A stretch of 7,743 nucleotides of DNA, from NCBI GenBank assembly GCA_005881085.1, contig VBGU01000216.1, forward strand, positions 1 through 7,743. Reading direction: 5' to 3'. The notes below the pieces were generated by a model. That model worked only from the letters and a program-made list of their open reading frames with translations, was not told where the DNA came from and did not search any database. Both the position numbers and the translations under genes were made by a program. This DNA comes from Chloroflexota bacterium. GTDB taxonomy: Bacteria > Chloroflexota > Limnocylindria > P2-11E. Below, in pieces: positions 1 through 6,073 of the stretch. Positions within the stretch are counted from its first letter, which is position 1, and each line of letters opens with the position of its first letter.

Positions 1-319
1 ACGTCCAGAAATCCTGGATGCTGCCGATGTCCTCGACCGGCGGCGTCGTGCGAACGGGCTCGAAGCCGTTCGCCGGCAGGCCGGACCGTCCCCGCACCGT
101 TCGCGTGAGCTCGAAACCGTTCGCGTACGGCAAGGTCTTCGCGAGCAGCGTCGCTGTCATGTCCAACGTGCTCAGCGTTGACGACGCGAGAGGCGTCGGT
201 GTGCTCGGGACCGGGGTCGTGGACGAGCTCGTGGGCGAAGCGCTGGGGGCGGCCTGTGGCGGGATGCAACCAGCGAGGAGGACGACCAGCGCGAGAAGCG
301 CGACCGACCGACGACGCAT
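1..319 (-). CDS. Secreted lipoprotein, N-terminal part (runs off left edge)
   Basis: This open frame starts with ATG at 319 and continues without a stop to the left edge, giving the first 106 residues. Residues 1-18 form a lipoprotein signal peptide: a basic start (MRRRS), a hydrophobic stretch (residues 6-16) and a lipobox LAGC with the lipidated cysteine at residue 18. Residues 20-50 are a Ser/Thr/Pro/Ala-rich linker that would lift the domain off the membrane. The mature domain begins near residue 52 and contains two close copies of ANGFExxRT (residues 66-74 and 83-91). The ATG shares one base with the alr stop (TGATG), and GGAAGG lies just upstream, so the gene is probably translationally coupled to alr. 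The ending around residues 95-106 (EDIGSIQDFWT) faintly recalls the start of secreted peptidase-like lipoproteins of Chloroflexota, but this is a weak inference from memory. Secretion and lipid anchoring are well supported; the function is unknown. Confidence 0.8.
   Translation of the reverse strand, partial: MRRRSVALLALVVLLAGCIPPQAAPSASPTSSSTTPVPSTPTPLASSTLSTLDMTATLLAKTLPYANGFELTRTVRGRSGLPANGFEPVRTTPPVEDIGSIQDFWT
47..124 (-). repeat. Two imperfect ANGFExxRT repeats inside the lipoprotein
   Basis: Two 27-base units lie at 98-124 and 47-73 with 24 bases between them. They encode ANGFELTRT and ANGFEPVRT, each preceded by a Leu-Pro. By eye 21 of 27 bases agree, and two of the differences are silent or near-silent third positions. 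This looks like a small internal duplication within a coding region, or a short structural repeat at the edge of the mature domain. Confidence 0.6.
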
Positions 320-1491
320 CACCTTCCGTGATACCCCTCAGCGAGCGTTCGCGTCGCGACGATCTTGCCGCCGCGGAAATATCGACGGGGAACACGTCGA
401 CGGATGGCTGTGATGACCTCGTGGCTGATCGTGCCGCACGCCTCGGCGAGATCCTCGGCCGTCTGCTTCGCGCCAGCCTGCGCACCGATGATGACGACTT
501 CGTCGCCCTCGCGCGCGTCGGGGATCTCGGTCACGTCGAGCATGACCAGGTCCATGCAGATCCGACCCGCGAACCCGACCCGCCGACCGCGCACGAGAAC
601 GGCGCCGCGTTTCCCGGCGATGCGCGGGAGCCCGTCGCCGTACCCGACCGGCACGGTGGCGATCGTGCCGTCGCGCGGAAGCCGGTACTCGTGGCCGTAG
701 GACACCCCGGTGCCCGCGGGAACGCTCGCGATGCGGTGCACGCGCGACCGCCACGTGAGTGCCGGCCGAAGCCCGAGGGCGCTCGCGAGGTGCGGCGCGG
801 CGTGCAGGCCGTAGACCGCAAGGCCGGTACGCACCGCGTTCATGCCTTCGAGCGGTCCGAACGCGGCGACACCGGCGCTCGCGGCGGCGTGCACCAGACG
901 GGGACGGTCGGGGAGGCTGCTCAGGACCCCTCGAAATTTCTCGAACTGGGCACGGTCGTTCGACGTGTCGGGCTCATCCGCGGTCGCGAAATGCGTGAAG
1001 ATCCCGTCGATCTCGATGTGTGGCAGCGACGCGATCGCGCGATATCGCGCCGCAGCCTCCTTCACCGGAGCACCGAGCCGCGTGAGGCCGGTGTCCACCT
1101 TGAAATGCACGCGGACGGTCCTGCGAAGCACGGTCGCCGCCTCGCTGATGGCGCGCGCCCGCTCAACGTCCCACACGACGAGAAAAAGATCCTGAGCGAC
1201 GGCGTGGGCGACCTCGGAGGAGTCGGTCGGTCCGAGGAGGACGAGGATCGGCCCGTTGACGCCGCCCTCGCGAAGAGCGAGCCCCTCCTCGACCGCCGCG
1301 ACGGCGACCATGACCGCGCCGGCTTCGAAGCAGGTCTCGGCGACCGCCTCGGCGCCGTGGCCGTAGGCGTCGGCCTTCACCACTGCGATGACGTCGGCCT
1401 TCGCCCGCGCGCGGATCGCCTCCACGTTCGAGACGATCGCGTCCAGGTCGATGTCGGCCACGGTCGAGCGGATGGCCTCGGAGGTGGTCAT
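319..1491 (-). CDS. alr: Alanine racemase
   Basis: This PLP-dependent enzyme interconverts L- and D-alanine in the cytoplasm and supplies D-Ala for peptidoglycan. The 390-residue length is normal for the family. An N-terminal TIM barrel carries the PLP lysine in VVKADAYGHG (Lys39); the barrel also has KVDTG (Lys131, the usual carbamylated position), HFAT (residues 167-170) and the PLP-ring arginine in AVRTGLAVYG (Arg221). The C-terminal beta domain carries the second catalytic base in GVSYGHEY (Tyr265), VGYGDGLPR, and GRICMDLVMLDV with the substrate-pocket Met-Asp (313-314). Lys39 and Tyr265 match the numbering of the Geobacillus enzyme as I remember it. The conserved KVDTGM motif reads KVDTGL here, a mild change. 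The ATG start overlaps the nnr stop by four bases (ATGA), with GAGGG just upstream. Location beside acpS and nnr is a common bacterial arrangement. Confidence 0.97.
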   Translation of the reverse strand: MTTSEAIRSTVADIDLDAIVSNVEAIRARAKADVIAVVKADAYGHGAEAVAETCFEAGAVMVAVAAVEEGLALREGGVNGPILVLLGPTDSSEVAHAVAQDLFLVVWDVERARAISEAATVLRRTVRVHFKVDTGLTRLGAPVKEAAARYRAIASLPHIEIDGIFTHFATADEPDTSNDRAQFEKFRGVLSSLPDRPRLVHAAASAGVAAFGPLEGMNAVRTGLAVYGLHAAPHLASALGLRPALTWRSRVHRIASVPAGTGVSYGHEYRLPRDGTIATVPVGYGDGLPRIAGKRGAVLVRGRRVGFAGRICMDLVMLDVTEIPDAREGDEVVIIGAQAGAKQTAEDLAEACGTISHEVITAIRRRVPRRYFRGGKIVATRTLAEGYHGR

Positions 1492-2384
1492 CGTCCCTCG
1501 ACTATTTCACGGAGTGCCCGCGGAAGCGCGTCGGCGATCTCGGTCGCGAGCGCCCCGGACTCGCCGGTCTCGCTTGCGAGGAGGGCGCCCACGCGGCCGT
1601 GCGCCCACACGCCCGACGCCGCCGCGGCGAGTGGCGCGAGCCCGCGGGCGAGCAGCGCGGCGATCGCGCCGCCCAGCACGTCGCCCGAGCCGCCGACGCC
1701 GAGCGTGGGATTCGGCTGGTCGTGCACGTAGGTCTTCTTCCCGTCGGTCACGACCGTGACCGGCCCCTTGAGCACGACGACCGTTCCCCACTCGCGCGCG
1801 TGCCGCTCCGCGAAGGCCACGCGGGCGGCTCCGGACGGCACGACCCCGCCGGCGAGGCGCGCGGCCTCGCCGTCGTGCGGGGTGAGGATCGTCTTCGCGG
1901 GAAGCGCCTCGCGCCACGCCTCGGTGCGAGCAAGCGCATTCAGACCGTCCGCGTCGATCACCGTCGCGACCGAGCGCGCGTTGCGGAGCGTCGCGATCAC
2001 GAAGTCGTCGGTTCCGGGCGCGTGCGCGAGGCCCGGTCCCATGAGAAGGACGCGCGTGCGCTCGCTCGTGACCGTCGAAACCTGCGCCGCCGCGGCCGCT
2101 GAGACGACGCCGGCCTGCGCTTCGGCGAGTGGAAAGAGCGTCACGTTCGGATCCTCACCGGCGATCGCCTCGACCACCGAGCGCGCCGCGGCGATGGTCA
2201 CGACGCCCGCGCCGCAGCGCAGCGCCGCGCGAGCCGCGAGAAGAATGGCGCCGGGGTAGCGCAAGGAGCCGCCGACGATGAGCACACGTCCGCGCGTCTC
2301 CTTACCCGCGTCTTTCGGCAGTGGTTTGAGCGCCGCGCGGACGACGCGAGCGTCGAGCGCCTTCGACGCCGACCGCTCGGTCAG
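1488..2384 (-). CDS. nnr: ADP/ATP-dependent NAD(P)H-hydrate dehydratase (stand-alone domain)
   Basis: This enzyme repairs hydrated NADH/NADPH (NADHX, NADPHX) using a nucleotide phosphate donor and belongs to the YjeF C-terminal/YxkO family with a ribokinase-like fold. Motifs, numbered from the CTG start: GRVLIVGGS (32-40), LLAARAALRCGAG, MGPGL (115-119), DADGLNAL (144-151), TPHDGE (168-173), LKGPVTVV, and the glycine-rich active-site loop GVGGSGDVLGG (229-239) with catalytic-type Asp235. The N-terminal epimerase domain of bifunctional Nnr is absent. No ATG fits. Family members carry about 30 residues before the first strand, and in-frame residues such as VVRAALKPLP match that region, so I favour CTG at 2384. 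It overlaps the acpS stop as CTGA and has AGGG five bases upstream, giving 298 residues. The alternative is GTG at 2285, giving 265 residues. Family assignment is firm; the start is uncertain. Confidence 0.9.
   Translation of the reverse strand: MTERSASKALDARVVRAALKPLPKDAGKETRGRVLIVGGSLRYPGAILLAARAALRCGAGVVTIAAARSVVEAIAGEDPNVTLFPLAEAQAGVVSAAAAAQVSTVTSERTRVLLMGPGLAHAPGTDDFVIATLRNARSVATVIDADGLNALARTEAWREALPAKTILTPHDGEAARLAGGVVPSGAARVAFAERHAREWGTVVVLKGPVTVVTDGKKTYVHDQPNPTLGVGGSGDVLGGAIAALLARGLAPLAAAASGVWAHGRVGALLASETGESGALATEIADALPRALREIVEGR
2298..2303 (-). promoter_or_regulatory. Shine-Dalgarno-like AAGGAG competing for the nnr start
   Basis: AAGGAG lies 12 bases upstream of the in-frame GTG at 2285. 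The sequence is a strong ribosome-binding match, but the spacing is long and it also encodes Lys-Glu in the longer nnr frame. It is the main argument for the shorter nnr product and may be coincidence. Confidence 0.35.
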
Positions 2385-2749
2385 CGCAGCCCTACGGCCA
2401 CCGCGACCGCGAGATCGCGGATATGCGAAATAGAGACGGACAGAGGGGACTTCAGACCGATCGCTTCGCGTCGCGCTTCAGCACGACCATGAAGAGTGAC
2501 CGTCGGTTGACCGGCTCGTGTTCGCCGGATCTCGATCTCTCGCCAGCCGACGCCCCGAACGCCCAGACCGAGGACCTTCGAGACGGCTTCCTTCGCAGCC
2601 CATCGCCCGGAGAGATGCAGGATGTTCGTGCGGCAGTACATCTGCTCCCACTCCGTATACACGCGGTCGAGAAATCGCCGCGGATGCTTCTCGAGCACGT
2701 TGCGGATCCGCGCGGTCTCGATGATGTCGATGCCGACTTCGGAGCTCAC
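2381..2749 (-). CDS. acpS: Holo-[acyl-carrier-protein] synthase
   Basis: This phosphopantetheinyl transferase moves the 4'-phosphopantetheine arm of CoA onto the serine of acyl carrier protein and so switches on fatty acid synthesis in the cytoplasm. At 122 residues it is the normal size for group I AcpS. It begins with the conserved strand EVGIDIIETARI, whose Asp8 binds magnesium. Residues 49-62 (RWAAKEAVSKVLGL) hold the family signature with metal-binding Glu54, and SVSISHIRDLAVAVAV at the end is the expected C-terminal strand pair with SISH at 106-109. The start is GTG at 2749: GGAG sits five bases upstream, and the protein then begins at the family's usual position. A longer frame up to 2884 exists, but its added residues translate spacer DNA with an Arg-rich, non-family sequence. 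The stop overlaps the likely CTG start of nnr. Confidence 0.96.
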   Translation of the reverse strand: MSSEVGIDIIETARIRNVLEKHPRRFLDRVYTEWEQMYCRTNILHLSGRWAAKEAVSKVLGLGVRGVGWREIEIRRTRAGQPTVTLHGRAEARREAIGLKSPLSVSISHIRDLAVAVAVGLR

Positions 2750-2754
2750 GCTCG

Positions 2755-2758
2755 CTCC
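2755..2758 (-). promoter_or_regulatory. Ribosome-binding site deciding the acpS start
   Basis: GGAG is separated from GTG 2749 by five bases (CGAGC). It supports this start over upstream alternatives that would read into the spacer. Confidence 0.65.
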
Positions 2759-2764
2759 GGCAGA

Positions 2765-2913
2765 GTGCGGCGGGTCCTGTCCCCGGTTCGGGGGCGCGCG
2801 CTCGCCGCACCCTCCCCGCCTTGCGCGTCGTTCGCTGCGCTCACTCCGCGTGGCGGGGGCCCGGGGCACCCGCGGCTCGCGCACACCCCGCTCACCGGTG
2901 CCACCCGCCGCAC
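2765..2913. repeat. GC-rich spacer element bounded by an 11-base inverted repeat
   Basis: The 183-base spacer between glmS and acpS (2750-2932) is the only sizeable non-coding stretch in the window. GTGCGGCGGGT at 2765-2775 and its exact reverse complement at 2903-2913 bracket 149 bases. Inside are a small hairpin CCCCG-GTT-CGGGG (2781-2793), a larger stem (2814-2858) and an 8-base palindrome CACCGGTG (2893-2900). I see no -10/-35 boxes, no U-tract and no reading frame with protein character. It may be a small dispersed repeat, an RNA processing or attenuation structure, or simply biased DNA; in such GC-rich sequence an 11-base inverted match can arise by chance. Confidence 0.4.
2814..2858 (-). 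other. Stem-loop in the glmS-acpS spacer
   Basis: CCCCGCC (2814-2820) pairs with GGCGGGG (2852-2858), and after a small asymmetric bulge CGCG (2824-2827) pairs with CGCG (2847-2850), leaving a 19-base loop. On the transcribed strand the loop region reads GAGTGAGCGCAGCGAACGA, a style of short purine-rich repeat that I have seen between genes of high-GC prokaryotes. No run of U follows, so a canonical intrinsic terminator is not supported. Confidence 0.45.
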
Positions 2914-2932
2914 CAACCGGTCTCGCTCTCGC

Positions 2933-3442
2933 TCATTCGACCGTCACTGCCTTCGCCAGATTGCGGGGCTGGTCGACATCGTTGCCGCGGCGATCGGCTA
3001 TGTGATACGCGAGCAGCTGCAGCGGAACGACCGCGAGAACAGGTGACAGCAGCTCTTCGACGGCTGGGATGCGAATGATCTCGTCTGCTTTGCCTGTGAT
3101 CTCATCGTCCCCGTCGGTCGCGATGGCGATCACGACGCCGGCTCGGGCACGGACTTCTTCCATGTTCGAGCGGATCTTCTTGTAGACCGAATCTTTCAAT
3201 GCGATCGCGACGACGGGCAGGTCCTCGTCGATCAGCGCATTCGTGCCGTGCTTCATTTCACCGGCGGCGGTGCCCTCGGCGTGGATATACGAGAGCTCCT
3301 TCAGCTTGAGCGCGCCTTCGAGCGCGGTCGGGTAATTCACCCCGCGACCGAGGAAGAGGAAGTTGCGCGCCGTGTGGTAGCGGTAGGCGAGCGCGCGGAC
3401 CTTCGGCTCCTCTCGGAGCACCGCATCAACGAGCGTCGGCAA
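2933..3442 (-). CDS. glmS: glmS 3' fragment: second SIS (isomerase) domain
   Basis: This fragment carries the second sugar-isomerase domain and C-terminal tail. In restored numbering it contains FLGRGVNYP (461-469), the LKLKE motif with Lys477 and Glu480 (equivalent to E. coli Lys485 and Glu488), the KHG motif with His496 (E. coli His504), EEVRARAG, VPLQLLAYH and the tail Lys595 in NLAK (E. coli Lys603). The spacing between these four residues is the same as in E. coli. If it were translated on its own it would need a TTG at 3442 or a GTG at 3421, neither with an obvious ribosome-binding site. The exact left boundary of the fragment is therefore arbitrary. It is most likely part of one continuous gene. 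Confidence 0.7.
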   Translation of the reverse strand: MPTLVDAVLREEPKVRALAYRYHTARNFLFLGRGVNYPTALEGALKLKELSYIHAEGTAAGEMKHGTNALIDEDLPVVAIALKDSVYKKIRSNMEEVRARAGVVIAIATDGDDEITGKADEIIRIPAVEELLSPVLAVVPLQLLAYHIADRRGNDVDQPRNLAKAVTVE

Positions 3443-4734
3443 GTGGTCCCGCGACGCTGCCCGAGGAAGATCGCGAAGAGGTAGAGGTCCACGAGCATCG
3501 CCGCGTACGCCTTCGTCGACGCGACGCTGATCTCGGGTCCCGCGTGGAGATAGATGACATCGTCGGACACGCGGCTGGCCTGGCTGCCGACGACGTTCAC
3601 CACAGAGAGAAGCCGCGCGCCCTGCTTCTTCGCCTCCTCCATCGCCGCGAGCGTGTCGACGGTCTCGCCGGACTGCGTCACGGCGACGACGAGCTGGCCC
3701 TTCGTGACGGCCGGCTGCCGGTAGCGGTACTCGCTCGCGATCTCGACGTCGCACGGAATGCGCGCCAGTCGTTCGATCAGGTACTTGCCGACGAGGGCCG
3801 CGTATGAGGCCGTCCCGCACGCGACGAAGCTGATGCGTGGGATCCCGCGCACGAACGCGTCGTCCATCTTCAAGTTGTCGTCGAAGACGACACGGCCGCT
3901 CGATCGCTCCACGCGACCGAGGAGAGTGTCCGAGATCGCGCGCGGCTGTTCGTTGATCTCCTTGAGCAGGAAGTGCTTGTATCCGGACTTCGCGGCCGCG
4001 ATCGGATCCCAGGTGATCGTCTCGATCTTCTTGTCGATCTTCTCCCCCGTGATGGCGCGGAAGCTGACCGAATCCTTCGTGATGATGGCGACCTCGCCGT
4101 GGTCGAGGAAGCTCACCCTGCGGGTGTGCTCGAGGAGCGCGGGCGCGTCCGAGGCGAGGAAGTTCTCGCCCTCGCCGTATCCGACGATCACACCGCCGGC
4201 GTTCGAGATCCGTGCCGCCACGATCTTCCCGGGATCCTTCGCCGAGATGAACGCGAGCGCGGCCGCGCCCTCGAGCCGAGGAAGCACCGCGAGGGCGGCC
4301 TCGTCGAGCGTGCTGCCCTGCGCGAGCTCATCCTCGAGGAGATGCACCGCGACCTCGGTGTCGGTCTCGCTGGTAAAGCGATGGCCTTTCGCGACGAGTG
4401 GCGCTTTGAGCATCTCGAAGTTCTCGATGATCCCGTTGTGGATCACCGCCGTGACCCCGCCGCAGTCGACGTGCGGATGCGCGTTCTGCTCGCTCGGGCG
4501 CCCGTGCGTTGCCCAGCGCGTGTGTCCGATCCCGGTGTGGCCCGGCGTCGGATGTTTCGTCACGATCGCCGCGAGGTTGTCAAGCTTGCCTTCGGCGCGG
4601 AGGATCTCGAGGGTCCCGTTTTCCTGCACGGCGACGCCAGCCGAGTCATACCCGCGGTACTCGAGACGCCGCAGGCCGCCCATGAGGAGCGGCAGCGCCT
4701 CACGCGGACCGACGTAGCCGACGATCCCACACAT
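3337..4734 (-). CDS. glmS: glmS 5' fragment: glutaminase domain plus first SIS domain
   Basis: The first 425 codons are authentic GlmS; the last 40 before the stop at 3337 are out of frame. Cys2 becomes the N-terminal nucleophile after Met removal and lies in CGIVGYVG. Glutamine-pocket motifs follow: HTRWATHG (71-78), HNGIIEN (99-105) and SETDTE (122-127). KHFLLKEINEQP (253-264) is the inter-domain hinge, with Asn where Tyr is usual. The first SIS domain has CGTASYAA (306-313), TQSGET (353-358) and EISVASTKAY (401-410). The ATG start directly abuts the glmM stop (TAAATG) and has AAGGAG nine bases upstream. As written, the product would have a glutaminase domain but an incomplete isomerase half, so it should not make glucosamine-6-phosphate. 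Confidence 0.75.
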   Translation of the reverse strand: MCGIVGYVGPREALPLLMGGLRRLEYRGYDSAGVAVQENGTLEILRAEGKLDNLAAIVTKHPTPGHTGIGHTRWATHGRPSEQNAHPHVDCGGVTAVIHNGIIENFEMLKAPLVAKGHRFTSETDTEVAVHLLEDELAQGSTLDEAALAVLPRLEGAAALAFISAKDPGKIVAARISNAGGVIVGYGEGENFLASDAPALLEHTRRVSFLDHGEVAIITKDSVSFRAITGEKIDKKIETITWDPIAAAKSGYKHFLLKEINEQPRAISDTLLGRVERSSGRVVFDDNLKMDDAFVRGIPRISFVACGTASYAALVGKYLIERLARIPCDVEIASEYRYRQPAVTKGQLVVAVTQSGETVDTLAAMEEAKKQGARLLSVVNVVGSQASRVSDDVIYLHAGPEISVASTKAYAAMLVDLYLFAIFLGQRRGTTCRRSLMRCSERSRRSARSPTATTRRATSSSSVAG

Positions 4735-6063
4735 TTAGACGAGCTCCTTCTCGGCGACGCGGGCCAGCATCTCCGCGGTGCTGGACGCGATGGTGGAGTT
4801 CTGGGCCTCGACCGTGATCCTCAGGACCGGCTCGGTGCCGGACGGCCGGACGAGGAGACGGCCCGTCGTTCCGAGCGTTGCTTCGGCGCTTCGCTTTGCG
4901 GCGCGGAAGGCCTCGTTCTCTTCCCACTCGCGGCGCCGCGCGGCCTTCACGTTGCGCGTCACCTGTGGCCAGAACTGCATTTCATCGGCGAGCTCCGCGA
5001 GGGTGCGTCTCTCGGCGCGCATGAGGTGCAAGACTTCGAGCGCGGTGAAGATGCCATCGCCCGTTGTCGAGTACTCACGAAAGATCACGTGTCCCGACGA
5101 TTCCCCGCCAAACTGAGCCCCGAGTCGCTCCATGGCTTCCCAGACGTATCGATCCCCGACCTGGGTACGCTCGAGCCGGACACCGTCACGAGCGAGCATG
5201 GCCTCGAGGCCACCGTTCGTCATGACCGTGCCGACCACGATCTTCGGGTTCAGCTGGCCGTGGCGCGCGAAGTGGCGCGCGACGAGCGCAAGGACAAAGT
5301 CGCCGTTGTGCGCGCGACCGCGCTCGTCGACGACGATGACGCGGTCGCCGTCGCCATCGAATGCGAAACCCGCGTCGGCCTTGTTATCGACGACGAGCCG
5401 CTGCAGCGCTTCCGGCGCGGTGGCGCCTGAGCCCTCGTTTATGTTCTGACCGTCGGGCTTGTCGAAGTACGAGAGGACCTCGGCGCCCGTTTGCGCGAAC
5501 ACCGCGGGCGCGACGCGATAGGTCGCGCCGTTCGCGCAGTCCAGGGCGATGCGCATGCCGTCGAGGCGCGGCGCCTTCGAAACGAGGAAGGTCTCGTACT
5601 CCCTCACCAGGCCGCGCGAGTCACCGACGAGGCCGATGCCGCCCTCCGTTGGGCGAGGGAGCGTGTCGTCCCCGGTCATGAGCGCTTCGATCCGGTCCTC
5701 GACGCTGTCGGCAAGCTTCTGCGCGCGGTGGTCGAAGAACTTGATGCCGTTGTCCGGCGCGGGGTTGTGCGACGCGCTGATCACCGCCCCAGCGACGAAC
5801 TGATCTGTCTTCGCGAGATAGGCGAGCCCGGGGGTCGGAATGTGGCCCACCAGGCGCACCTCCATGCCCACCGAGCAGAGCCCGGCAGCGAGCGCGCTCT
5901 CGAGCATCCGGCCGCTTCGGCGGGTGTCGCGGCCGATGACCACTGAGTGGCCCGGCCCGCCCAGGACGTGGCCGGCCGCCCGACCGAGCCGAAGCGCGAG
6001 CTCCGGCGTGAGGTCGAGATTCGCGACGCCTCGGATGCCATCCGTGCCGAACAGCCTGGTCAA
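4735..6063 (-). CDS. glmM: Phosphoglucosamine mutase
   Basis: GlmM converts glucosamine-6-phosphate to glucosamine-1-phosphate in the cytoplasm, between GlmS and GlmU on the way to UDP-GlcNAc. The 442 residues are the normal size for this alpha-D-phosphohexomutase. The start RLFGTDGIRGVAN is typical. The phosphorylated catalytic serine is Ser98 in ISASHNPAPDNGIKFF. The magnesium loop is FDGDGDR (Asp236, Asp238, Asp240). The sugar-binding loop is GGESSGH (319-325), and the phosphate-binding loop is RPSGTEP (406-412). The glmM-type GESSGH rather than the PMM/PGM loop supports the substrate. The start codon is TTG at 6063 with AGGA four bases upstream; the gap to ybbR is ten bases. In Listeria, Bacillus and Lactococcus GlmM binds and inhibits CdaA, and the shared locus here suggests the same link. 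Confidence 0.97.
   Translation of the reverse strand: MTRLFGTDGIRGVANLDLTPELALRLGRAAGHVLGGPGHSVVIGRDTRRSGRMLESALAAGLCSVGMEVRLVGHIPTPGLAYLAKTDQFVAGAVISASHNPAPDNGIKFFDHRAQKLADSVEDRIEALMTGDDTLPRPTEGGIGLVGDSRGLVREYETFLVSKAPRLDGMRIALDCANGATYRVAPAVFAQTGAEVLSYFDKPDGQNINEGSGATAPEALQRLVVDNKADAGFAFDGDGDRVIVVDERGRAHNGDFVLALVARHFARHGQLNPKIVVGTVMTNGGLEAMLARDGVRLERTQVGDRYVWEAMERLGAQFGGESSGHVIFREYSTTGDGIFTALEVLHLMRAERRTLAELADEMQFWPQVTRNVKAARRREWEENEAFRAAKRSAEATLGTTGRLLVRPSGTEPVLRITVEAQNSTIASSTAEMLARVAEKELV
4744..4749 (-). promoter_or_regulatory. Ribosome-binding site of glmS
   Basis: AAGGAG lies inside the last codons of glmM, nine bases before the glmS ATG. It is the best Shine-Dalgarno match in the window. 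With no untranslated leader between glmM and glmS there is no room for a glmS ribozyme here. Confidence 0.7.
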
Positions 6064-6073
6064 CGGTTCCTGA

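Larger units (their letters stand above)
2933..4734 (-). pseudogene. glmS: Glucosamine-fructose-6-phosphate aminotransferase, frame broken near 3441-3465
   Basis: GlmS converts fructose-6-phosphate and glutamine into glucosamine-6-phosphate, the first step to UDP-GlcNAc. Both halves are present and well conserved but lie in different frames. The first frame is convincing to about Gly425 (codon 3462-3460), then runs into non-family sequence and stops at 3337. The second is convincing from about 3442 and ends in the invariant DQPRNLAK tail plus VTVE. Adding one base near 3460 restores a 600-residue protein, close to the family norm of about 600-610. However, the linker between the two SIS domains is about a dozen residues shorter than in E. 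coli GlmS as I remember it, so a larger out-of-frame loss is possible. Since glmS is normally essential and all catalytic residues survive, an assembly or sequencing error is at least as likely as a true lesion. No second start or stop decay is seen elsewhere. Confidence 0.9.

Noticed and set aside
178..1731. Long plus-strand open frame (517 codons) opposite alr and nnr
   Set aside because: It is antisense to two well-conserved enzymes; the translation is rich in Arg, Asp, Gly and His with no domain, as expected for a shadow frame in GC-rich DNA.
2814..2858. Intrinsic terminator after glmS
   Set aside because: The stem is plausible but no U-run follows on the transcribed strand, and the stem ends more than 70 bases past the stop.
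2750..2884. 45-residue N-terminal extension of acpS
   Set aside because: It translates the structured spacer into an Arg/Ser-rich sequence unlike AcpS, while GTG 2749 has a well-placed GGAG and gives the normal protein length.
3337..3465. Programmed frameshift joining the two glmS frames
   Set aside because: I see no slippery heptamer of the X XXY YYZ type at the junction, only GGG, and the missing linker residues point to loss of DNA rather than recoding.
4735..4760. glmS ribozyme upstream of glmS
   Set aside because: The glmS ATG directly follows the glmM stop, so there is no leader to hold the ribozyme.
3973..5430. Long plus-strand open frame (485 codons) opposite glmS and glmM
   Set aside because: It crosses the boundary between two real genes on the other strand and has biased composition without motifs or a plausible ribosome-binding site.
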